NCBI RefSeq assembly: GCF_001513745.1
Contig: NZ_CP013380.1
Location: 3,658,001 to 3,722,000 of the forward strand
DNA: 64,000 nucleotides
Direction: 5' to 3'
From: Burkholderia humptydooensis
GTDB lineage: Bacteria; Pseudomonadota; Gammaproteobacteria; Burkholderiales; Burkholderiaceae
The notes below the pieces were generated by a model, which was given only the letters and a program-made list of their open reading frames with translations, ran no database searches and had not been told where the DNA came from. Below are positions 1 to 7,159 of this stretch, piece by piece. Position 1 is the stretch's first letter; each line of letters begins with the position of its first letter. Position numbers and translations under genes: made by a program.

Positions 1-738
1 GCCCAGCAGGAGATGCGCGGGCGGGCAGTCCGCATCGATCGCCGCAAGCATCGCACGCGCGGCGTTCCTCGGATCTCCCGGCTGCTTGCCGCTTTTTTCC
101 TCACGCGCTTTGCGCACAGGGTCGAAGATGTCGTCGTAGTCCGGAATCGAGCGGGGCGTTCGCGTCATCGAGCGGCCGGCCCAGTCGGTGCGGAACGACC
201 CCGGCGCCACGGCCGTCACGGCAATGCCGAAAGGCTTGACCTCCTTGCCCAAGGCTCCGGAAGGGCCTTCGAGCGCGAACTTGCTTGCGCAGTAATACGC
301 GATTCCCGGCATGGTGATGTGGCCGCCCATCGACGTGATGTTCAGAATGCGCCCACGCCGGCGGTCGCGCATGAAGGGCAATACGGCCTTCATCATCGCG
401 GCCGCGCCGAAGACGTTTACGTCGAACTGTCGACGCATCTCCGACAAAGGCGATTCTTCCATGATGCCCTCGTGGCCATAGCCGGCATTGTTGACCAGCA
501 CGTCGATAGGTCCCACGTCCGCTTCGATCGCCGACACGACGCCGTCGATGGCGTCGAACTCAGTCACATCGAGGACGCGTCCAAATGCGGCATGCGCGGA
601 CAGCGATGCGAAATCGCGCAATGCCTGCCCGCTTCTCACGGTACCGACCACCCTGTGGCCGACCGCCAGCGCTTCCTGCGCGAGCGCCCAGCCGAAGCCG
701 CTGCTGACATGAGAAGCACGCGCGCAACCCCGCGCCAT
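1..738 (-). CDS. Short-chain dehydrogenase/reductase (SDR), cut by window edge, 5' end abnormal
   Basis: Classical SDR fold: VNNAG motif, the serine of the NITSMGG strand, and the catalytic YCASK (Tyr-x-x-x-Lys). The 3' end lies outside the window. The N-terminus is odd. The Rossmann TGxxxGxG should follow a hydrophobic beta strand, but in this frame it reads HVSSGFG after a non-hydrophobic leader. A plausible strand (ARVLLM) sits just upstream in another frame, which suggests a small frameshift or a 5' deletion. The only ATG in frame (738) lies inside the divergent araC gene, so the two 5' ends overlap by about 30 bp and leave no promoter space. NAD(P)H oxidoreductase of unknown substrate; possibly inactive. 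Confidence 0.75.
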   Translation of the reverse strand, partial: MARGCARASHVSSGFGWALAQEALAVGHRVVGTVRSGQALRDFASLSAHAAFGRVLDVTEFDAIDGVVSAIEADVGPIDVLVNNAGYGHEGIMEESPLSEMRRQFDVNVFGAAAMMKAVLPFMRDRRRGRILNITSMGGHITMPGIAYYCASKFALEGPSGALGKEVKPFGIAVTAVAPGSFRTDWAGRSMTRTPRSIPDYDDIFDPVRKAREEKSGKQPGDPRNAARAMLAAIDADCPPAHLLLG

Positions 739-1557
739 CCCGAGCTGTCGTCGCGAAGCCGGAAGCGCATGGTCTCTCTGCTGCTCAGCCTGGCGCCGGA
801 CGAGGGCTACAACTTGACGGCGCTGCCGAGCGTGCGCGTCCTGCGCTCGAACCGGGCGTTGTCGCGCACGCCGGTTCTGTACGATCCCGGGATCGTGATC
901 GTCTGCCAGGGCCGCAAGCGCGGTTACTTCGGTGACCAGCTCTATCTGTACGACGAGCGCCACTATCTGGCATGCGCGCCGAAGCGCATGGAAGCGCCCC
1001 GCAGCATGACCTCCACGCCGTTGGATGATGCGATGCAAACGTCGGTGTTGCGCTTTCTCGAAGCCATGCATCGGCCGCTCGAAGCCGCCGTGTTGGGCCA
1101 AGGGTTGCTGCGCGAACTGTACTTTCGCGTGCTGACCGGGGCCCAGGGCGGCTCGATGCGCGAGGCTCTGGCGATGCGAGGGCAGTTCGGCAGAATAGGC
1201 CGATCGCTACGCCTCATCCACGCCGCCTATGCGCAGCCGCTCGACGTGCCCCGGCTTGCTGAGGAAGCGGGGATGAGCATCCCGAGCTTTCACAGCCACT
1301 TCAAGGCGATCACGCAGGTCTCACCGATGCAATACGTGAAGTCGACGCGTCTGCATCAGGCTCGACTGCTGATGTTGCGTCACGACCTGACCGCCGAGGC
1401 GGCGGGCCACGCCGTGGGTTATACGAGCGCGTCCCAGTTCACGAGGGAGTTCAAGCGACTCTTTGACCTGACACCCGCCGCAGAGGCGAAACGCATGCGC
1501 GAGAGCTTCGCCATTCCCGAGGCGTTCGACGGCGCGACGTATGTGTCGTCGCACTAA
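709..1557 (+). CDS. AraC-family transcriptional regulator with internal in-frame deletion
   Basis: The AraC_N domain starts normally (NLTALPSVRVLRS, then IVCQGRKRGYFGDQ and YDERHYL). The C-terminal pair of helix-turn-helix motifs is intact (PRLAEEAGMSIPSFHSHFK and the SASQFTREFKRLF signature). Relatives have roughly 40-55 residues between the YD-HYL motif and the segment corresponding to TPLDDA; here about 17 remain, so much of the sensory barrel is missing without loss of frame. At 282 aa it is shorter than the usual 300-320 aa. ATG at 709 is used; ATG at 769 is an alternative. It diverges from the SDR gene, a common arrangement where the regulator controls the oxidoreductase. Probably non-responsive to its ligand. 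Confidence 0.75.
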   Translation: MRSTRATPRHPELSSRSRKRMVSLLLSLAPDEGYNLTALPSVRVLRSNRALSRTPVLYDPGIVIVCQGRKRGYFGDQLYLYDERHYLACAPKRMEAPRSMTSTPLDDAMQTSVLRFLEAMHRPLEAAVLGQGLLRELYFRVLTGAQGGSMREALAMRGQFGRIGRSLRLIHAAYAQPLDVPRLAEEAGMSIPSFHSHFKAITQVSPMQYVKSTRLHQARLLMLRHDLTAEAAGHAVGYTSASQFTREFKRLFDLTPAAEAKRMRESFAIPEAFDGATYVSSH

Positions 1558-1926
1558 GCTTCGCGCGTCTCTTTCGTCGAGCGTGTCATCGGGCAACACG
1601 CTTGCGCTCGGCGCTCGGCGTTGGCCGTGCGCTTCGGCCAGCGACGATTTCGTCCCGGCTGGCGATCGCGCCGGCGCGATGCGTTCGCGCCCGGACACAT
1701 CGCGCTCGGGCGGTCTTTCCGTAGCGCCGGCGCGCGTCGTTTTCGACCACGTCCCGGCTTCGGTCCCCTTCCTTGACGCGCCGCTCGCCGCGCACGCATC
1801 CCGGCTTCGCCGACGCCGGGCGCGCTCGGCCGCCGCGTTCGCGCATTCGCATTCGACCTCACCGCGCGCCCCGCTCGCCACACGATTTAATCCAGCCCTT
1901 TTTGAACGATCAAATGCCAATTCGAT
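1558..1926. other. Non-coding stretch
   Basis: About 370 bases between araC and the first nag-type operator. It is open in several frames, as expected at this GC content. I see no ribosome binding site, recognisable product or strong hairpin. Confidence 0.5.
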
Positions 1927-1943
1927 TCCAAATTGATACCACT
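1927..1943 (+). promoter_or_regulatory. Candidate NagR operator upstream of hexosaminidase
   Basis: Reads TCCAAATTGATACCACT. It matches the site in the nag operon promoter (ACCAAAATAATACCAGT, 12777-12793) at 13 of 17 positions and keeps the CC-A-A and TACCA blocks. It lies in an AT-richer segment about 640 bp before the hexosaminidase start and about 80 bp before a small open frame with a good ribosome binding site. Assignment to NagR is inferred from similarity and gene function. Confidence 0.5.
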
Positions 1944-2020
1944 TGAACACCAATCGAAGGTTTCATAAGATCTTTCACACACGGCCGCTCAGCGGCCGCA
2001 TCCACGTCGGTGGAGGAGAC

Positions 2021-2371
2021 ATGAAGGAACCCCATTGGGTCCGCTTGGTTCGTCCGGCCCGCGCGGCCGGGCTTGTCGCTTCTCGCCCGGCCGGCGCGCG
2101 GAGCTTGCAGCCGCGCCGGCCGGCCATGATCGGCGCAGGCCGTCCGTGGGCGGCCGGTTCCGCGAATCCCGCGCGCCACGTTGCGCGAGCCGCCGCTCGT
2201 GCCGACATGCACGCCGACATTCCGGCCACGGCCTGCGCCAACATTTCGGTCGACATTCCGGCCAGCGCGCCGGCCGATATCCGGTTCGACGCGCGGCGCG
2301 CCGCCGCGCCCAAGGCGACCGGCGCCATCGCAAATGCCGTCCCCCCTTCCTCGTCCGCGCGGCGGCGCTGA
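2021..2371 (+). CDS. Possible small leader protein, unrecognised
   Basis: A 116-codon open frame starting at an ATG with a well-placed GGAGGAG ribosome binding site (2012-2018), downstream of the candidate NagR operator and 214 bp before the hexosaminidase start. The product (MKEPHWVRLVRPARAAG...) is rich in Arg and Ala, has no signal peptide or domain I recognise, and could be chance translation of GC-rich leader DNA. The ribosome binding site and position are the only support. Confidence 0.25.
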   Translation: MKEPHWVRLVRPARAAGLVASRPAGARSLQPRRPAMIGAGRPWAAGSANPARHVARAAARADMHADIPATACANISVDIPASAPADIRFDARRAAAPKATGAIANAVPPSSSARRR

Positions 2372-2585
2372 TGAATCCGTCCGCGCCCACGCGCACGCGC
2401 CGCCGCCCCGACCGGCACGATCGCCCGGAACCCGACCCGTGACGCGCGCTCGCGCGTGCGGCCCCGCTTCGCCCCTCCCTTCCCGCGCGCGGCTCCCGAG
2501 CCTTCCCCGCAGCTTCCTTGAAAGACCCGATCGCAGCGACGTATTTCCCCGGCGTCGTATCGCCGATTTTTGCCAAGGAACCCCC

Positions 2586-5096
2586 ATGAACCGAATCTCG
2601 CATTCCCTGTGCGCCGCGTTATTGGCCGCGACGGCGCTATTGCCGGCGGCCTCGCGCGCGCAACCGCCCGCGCGAGCCACGACCGGCGCGGCCGTGACCG
2701 CGACAGCCGCCGCCGCTCCCCCCGCGTCCGCGCCCGCCACGCCCGCCGAGCTCGCCGCACTGCTCGCGAACGGCCTCGCGGTGCGCGTCGCCGTCGACAA
2801 CAATCACGCGGCGTCCGCCGGCGTGCCGTGCGCCGATCTCGGCGCGGACTGGGCAAGCTGCGCGACGGGCCGCCTGATCCTGCAGAATCGCGGCCACCCG
2901 CCCCTCACCGACGGCGGCTGGAAGCTCTATCTGCACAGCATCCGCCGGCTGCTCAGGATCGACCGCCCCGGCTTCACGCTGCGCCATCTGACGGGCGATC
3001 TGTACGAGCTGACGCCGCAGCCGGGCACGGTGCGGCTCGCGCAGGGCGAGCGGATCGAGTTGCCATTCGTCGCCGAATACTGGCTGCGCCGCTACAGCGA
3101 CGTGATCCCCCGCCCGTACGTGGTCGTCGACGGCGCGGCGCCCGCAGTGCTCCGCTACGACGATACCGACGACGAGCTGCGCTACGTCGAAACGCTGCCC
3201 GCCGACGCGCAGAACAACTCGCCCGGCAATGCGCCGCCCGCTGCCGCGCAGCCGGTCGCGAACCGCGCGCTGCCGAGCGTGAAGAGGCAGCGCACGCTGT
3301 CCGGCGCGCTCGATCTGCGCGGCGTCGAGCTGACGCTGCCGGAGTTGCCTTCCGCGCAGGTCGCCGCGCTGCGCGACCGCGCGGGCACGCTCGGCCTCGA
3401 CGGCGCGCGCGTGCCCGTGTGGGGCGCCGTCGCGCCGCGCCGGCTGCCCGCCGACATCGCGGTGCCAGGCGGCTACCGGCTCGCGATTGGCCCGCGCGGC
3501 GCGTTCATCGAGGGTTACGATCGCGCGGGCCTCTACTACGGCGTGCAGACGCTCTTCTCGCTCGTGCCGGCGGGCGGCGCGACGGTGCCCGCGATGCTGA
3601 TCGAAGACGCGCCGCGCTTCACGCATCGCGGGATGCACGTCGACCTCGCGCGCAACTTCAAGCCGCCCGCGACGCTGCGCCGGCTGATCGACCAGATGAG
3701 CGCATACAAGCTCAACCGGCTGCATCTGCACCTGTCCGACGACGAGGGCTGGCGCATCGAGATTCCCGGCCTGCCGGAGCTGACCGACGTCGGCGCGCGC
3801 CGCTGCCACGATCCGGGCGAGACGCGCTGCCTGCTGCCGCAGCTCGGCTCCGGTCCGGACAACCGCTCGGGCGGCGGCTATCTGACGCGCGACGATTACG
3901 TCGCGCTGCTGCGCTACGCGGCCGAGCGCTTCGTCGAAGTGATCCCCGAGATCGACATGCCCGCGCACTCGCGCGCGGCCGTCGTGTCGATGGAGGCGCG
4001 CTATCGCCGCCTGCATGCGGCGGGGCGAGAGCAGGAAGCGAACGCGTACCGCCTGCTCGATCCGCAGGACACGTCGAACCTGCTGACCGTGCAGTTCTAC
4101 GACCGGCGCAGCGATCTGAACCCGTGCATGCCGGGCGCGCTGAACTTCGCGTCGAAGGTGATCCGCGAGATCGCGTCGATGCACGCGGACGCGCAAGCGC
4201 CGCTGCGGATCTGGCACTTCGGCGGCGACGAGGCGAAGAACATCCTGCTCGGCGCGGGCTTCCAGCCGCTCGACGGCGCCGATCCCGGCAAGGGCCGCGT
4301 CGATCTTGCCGCGCAGGACAAGCCGTGGGCGCGCTCGCCCGCCTGTACGGCGCTGCTTCGGCGCGGCGAGATCAAATCGATCGACGAGCTGCCGACGCGC
4401 TTCGCGAAGCAGGTCAGCGCCGTCGTCAACGCGAACGGAATCGGCACGATGGCCGCATGGCAGGACGGCATCAAGCACGCGAGCGGGCCGCAGGATTTCA
4501 GCACGCGCAGCGTGATGGTGTCGCTGTGGGACACGATCTTCTGGGGCGCGTCCGACAGCGCGCGCGATCTGAGCGCGAAGGGCTACCGGACCGTGCTCGC
4601 GCTGCCCGACTACCTGTACTTCGATTTTCCGTACACGCGCAATCCGCGCGAGCGCGGCTACTACTGGGGCTCGCAGGCGACGGACGAGTACAAGGTGTTC
4701 TCGCTCGCGCCGGAGAACCTGCCGCAGAACGCCGAGGTATTCGGCGATCGCGACGGCAACCCGTTCGAGGTGACGAGCGCGGGCGCGGCGCCGAGCATCG
4801 AGGGCATACAGGGGCAGGCGTGGGGCGAGGTGATGCGCAACGGGCCACTGCTCGAATATATGGTGTATCCGCGCCTGCTCGCGCTCGCCGAACGCGCGTG
4901 GCACAAGGCCGACTGGGAACTGCCCTACGCGGCCGGCGTGCGCTACAGGCTCGGCGACACGCATCATGTCGACACGGCCGCGCTCGAGCGCGACTGGGCG
5001 GGCTTCGCGACGCTGCTCAAGCAGCGCGAGCTGCCGAAGCTCGAGCGCGCGGGCATCGGCTATCGCAAGCCGACGTTCACGCTGACGGGCGAATGA
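2586..5096 (+). CDS. Beta-N-acetylhexosaminidase (GH20), exported
   Basis: An 836-aa chitobiase-type enzyme that releases GlcNAc from chitobiose and chito-oligosaccharides. Order: signal peptide (about residues 1-29, ending ASRAQ), Ala/Pro linker, carbohydrate-binding CHB_HEX domain (about 50-190), GH20b domain (about 245-350), then the TIM barrel from FTHRGMHVDLAR. The catalytic Asp-Glu pair is in WHFGGDEAKN (D548, E549); substrate-assisted catalysis through the 2-acetamido group is known for the family. Start ATG 2586 follows AAGGAA. It converges on the nag PTS operon, and the shared operator-like site suggests co-regulation: this enzyme makes GlcNAc in the periplasm or outside, and the PTS imports it. 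Confidence 0.93.
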   Translation: MNRISHSLCAALLAATALLPAASRAQPPARATTGAAVTATAAAAPPASAPATPAELAALLANGLAVRVAVDNNHAASAGVPCADLGADWASCATGRLILQNRGHPPLTDGGWKLYLHSIRRLLRIDRPGFTLRHLTGDLYELTPQPGTVRLAQGERIELPFVAEYWLRRYSDVIPRPYVVVDGAAPAVLRYDDTDDELRYVETLPADAQNNSPGNAPPAAAQPVANRALPSVKRQRTLSGALDLRGVELTLPELPSAQVAALRDRAGTLGLDGARVPVWGAVAPRRLPADIAVPGGYRLAIGPRGAFIEGYDRAGLYYGVQTLFSLVPAGGATVPAMLIEDAPRFTHRGMHVDLARNFKPPATLRRLIDQMSAYKLNRLHLHLSDDEGWRIEIPGLPELTDVGARRCHDPGETRCLLPQLGSGPDNRSGGGYLTRDDYVALLRYAAERFVEVIPEIDMPAHSRAAVVSMEARYRRLHAAGREQEANAYRLLDPQDTSNLLTVQFYDRRSDLNPCMPGALNFASKVIREIASMHADAQAPLRIWHFGGDEAKNILLGAGFQPLDGADPGKGRVDLAAQDKPWARSPACTALLRRGEIKSIDELPTRFAKQVSAVVNANGIGTMAAWQDGIKHASGPQDFSTRSVMVSLWDTIFWGASDSARDLSAKGYRTVLALPDYLYFDFPYTRNPRERGYYWGSQATDEYKVFSLAPENLPQNAEVFGDRDGNPFEVTSAGAAPSIEGIQGQAWGEVMRNGPLLEYMVYPRLLALAERAWHKADWELPYAAGVRYRLGDTHHVDTAALERDWAGFATLLKQRELPKLERAGIGYRKPTFTLTGE

Positions 5097-5191
5097 CGGG
5101 CGGCCGGGCGATGCGCTGCGTGCGCGTCGCCCGGCTCGTCGTTCGTCGTTCGTCACGCAAAGACAACTCGCGCCAACCACCCCACACCGAA

Positions 5192-5224
5192 GAAAAAACG
5201 GCTCGCGAATATCGCAAGCCGTTT
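5192..5224 (-). terminator. Rho-independent terminator of nag operon
   Basis: Read on the minus strand: hairpin AACGGCT-t-GCG / CGC-g-AGCCGTT with an ATATT loop, followed by TTTTTT. It lies between convergent hexosaminidase and nagE; it may also stop plus-strand transcription, but the T-run there is short. Confidence 0.8.
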
Positions 5225-5283
5225 GCCGCATTGCCCGATCGAAGCCGAACCCGCATCGCGGATTCGGCCGCCCCGCCGTCGCG

Positions 5284-7053
5284 TCAGGCGGGCTGCGCCG
5301 CCGCGCCGCCGTCCGACGAAGGCAGACGCGCCGCGAGCTGCTGCGCATAGCGCGGCGCCGACGGGCCGCAGACGATGTGGAACGTGTCGCTCGCGACCCA
5401 CGCGACGTCGAGCGTCGCGAGGCGCTGGCGATCGACCGCCGACGGATCGCGCACGACGACGCGCAGGCGCGTCGCCGCGACCGCATCGAGCGACGCCACG
5501 TTCGTCGCGCCGCCGAACACCGCGAGCCAGCGCGTCGGTTCCGGATCGAGCGGGCCCGCCTGCGCGCCCGCCGCCGTTGCGGCAGCGGCCGGCGCAGCCG
5601 TTGCAGTTGCCGTTGCCGGAAATGACGTCGCGCCGCTGCCGAGCGTCGAGCGGATCTCGTCGGCGATGAGGTCCGCCTCCGGCCCGATGATCACCTGCAC
5701 GCTGCTGCCGCCGCGCTTCAACACGCCGCGCGCGCCGATCGTGCGCAGATCCGCTTCGGACACCTTGTCCGGATCGACGACGGACAGCCGCAGCCGCGTC
5801 GTGCACGCATCGACGACCGACAGGTTCGCCGCGCCGCCGAGCGCCGCGATGTAGCGCTGCGCGCGCGGCACCGAAGCGCCCGCCGTCGGCGCGACGAAGC
5901 CGCCCGACGCGAACGACTGCGCCTGCGCGTCGGCGCCCGCCGGTTCGCGGCCCGGCGTCGCCATGTTGAACTTGCGGATGAAGAAGCGGAAGAGGCCGTA
6001 GTAGGCGACGCCATACGCGAGGCCGAGCGGGATGGCGATCCAGCCCTTCGTCGACAGCCCGTAGTTCAGCACGTAGTCGATCGCGCCCGCCGAGAACGTG
6101 AAGCCGAGCTTCACGCCGAGCAACTGGCAGATCGCGAGCGAGAGCCCCGTCAGCACCGCGTGGATCACGTAGAGCACGGGCGCGAGGAACATGAAGCTGA
6201 ACTCGATCGGCTCGGTCACGCCCGTCAGGAACGACGTGAGCGCCATCGAGAACAGCAGGCCGCCGACGATCGCGCGGCGCTCCTTCGGCGCCTCGTGAAA
6301 CATCGCGAGACACGCGGCCGGCAGGCCGAACATCATGATCGGGAAGAAGCCCGCCATGAAGCCGCCCGCGGCCGGATCGCCCGCGAAGAAGCGATGCAGG
6401 TCACCCGTCACCGCCGCGCCGCCCGACGCCGGCGTGAACGTGCCGAACACGAACCAGACGAGCGAATTGATGATGTGGTGCAAGCCCGTGACGAGCAGCA
6501 GGCGGTTCAGGAACCCGTAGACGAACGTGCCGATCGCGCCTGCCGTCAGCAGCCACTGGCCGATCGCGTCGATCGCGTGCTGGACCGGCTGCCATGCGTA
6601 GCCGAACACGACCCCGAGCACGACGCACGCGAGCCCCGTGATGATCGGCACGAAGCGCTTGCCGCCGAAGAACGCGAGGTAGTCGGGCAGCTTGATGTCC
6701 TTGTAGCGGTTGTACAGGAGCCCCGCGACGACGCCCGCGATGATCCCGGACAGCACGCCCATGTTCAGCTTCGGATCGATGTCCTTCATGATCGCGACTT
6801 CGATCAGGTAGCCGATCGCGCCCGCGAGCGCCGCGACGCCGTTGTTGTCCTTCGCGAAGCCCACCGCGACGCCGATCGCGAACAGCAGCGGCAGGTTGTC
6901 GAAGATCGCGCCGCCCGCGTCGGCGATCATCTTGATGTTGAGCACGTCCTGCTGCCCGAGGCGCAGCAGGATGCCCGCCACCGGCAGCACCGCGATCGGC
7001 AGCATCAGCGCCCTGCCGAGGCTCTGTATTTTCAGAAACGGATTCCCGTCCAT
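5284..7053 (-). CDS. nagE: GlcNAc-specific PTS EIICB with an extra degenerate EIIB domain
   Basis: A 589-aa inner-membrane permease that imports and phosphorylates N-acetylglucosamine. The EIIC domain occupies about residues 1-370 (multiple membrane segments, GITEPIEF-like TGVTEPIEF, GLHHIINS). A first EIIB domain (about 395-470) keeps the phosphorylated cysteine in DACTTRLRL. A second EIIB-like domain (about 505-585, VFGGATNVASLDAVAATRLR) has Ala where the Cys should be. ATG 7053 is chosen because GGAGGA precedes it; an in-frame TTG lies 12 bases upstream inside that ribosome binding site. Last gene of nagR-A-B-F-E; its EIIA, HPr and EI are supplied by NagF. Confidence 0.92.
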   Translation of the reverse strand: MDGNPFLKIQSLGRALMLPIAVLPVAGILLRLGQQDVLNIKMIADAGGAIFDNLPLLFAIGVAVGFAKDNNGVAALAGAIGYLIEVAIMKDIDPKLNMGVLSGIIAGVVAGLLYNRYKDIKLPDYLAFFGGKRFVPIITGLACVVLGVVFGYAWQPVQHAIDAIGQWLLTAGAIGTFVYGFLNRLLLVTGLHHIINSLVWFVFGTFTPASGGAAVTGDLHRFFAGDPAAGGFMAGFFPIMMFGLPAACLAMFHEAPKERRAIVGGLLFSMALTSFLTGVTEPIEFSFMFLAPVLYVIHAVLTGLSLAICQLLGVKLGFTFSAGAIDYVLNYGLSTKGWIAIPLGLAYGVAYYGLFRFFIRKFNMATPGREPAGADAQAQSFASGGFVAPTAGASVPRAQRYIAALGGAANLSVVDACTTRLRLSVVDPDKVSEADLRTIGARGVLKRGGSSVQVIIGPEADLIADEIRSTLGSGATSFPATATATAAPAAAATAAGAQAGPLDPEPTRWLAVFGGATNVASLDAVAATRLRVVVRDPSAVDRQRLATLDVAWVASDTFHIVCGPSAPRYAQQLAARLPSSDGGAAAQPA

Positions 7054-7159
7054 TCGATCCTCCAATCCTTTATCGTGTCTCGTCGTTGAATAGTTGATCA
7101 GGTCTCTTCGATTGAAACGTGCTTGAAACGCGCGCGATTCGCCGGACGACGGACGTGCG

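Noticed and set aside
13..708. Extension of the AraC protein to an in-frame start at 13
   Set aside because: The upstream part is the reverse of the SDR gene and has no family similarity; AraC similarity begins after 769.
1982..1998. Perfect palindrome CGGCCGCTCAGCGGCCG as a possible attachment or terminator site
   Set aside because: No T-run, no repeat of it at any integration boundary, and GC-rich palindromes of this size are expected here.
2570..5486. Very long open frames on other frames and the opposite strand of the hexosaminidase gene
   Set aside because: Products are Arg/Ala-rich with no domain; they are by-products of high GC content over a clear GH20 gene.
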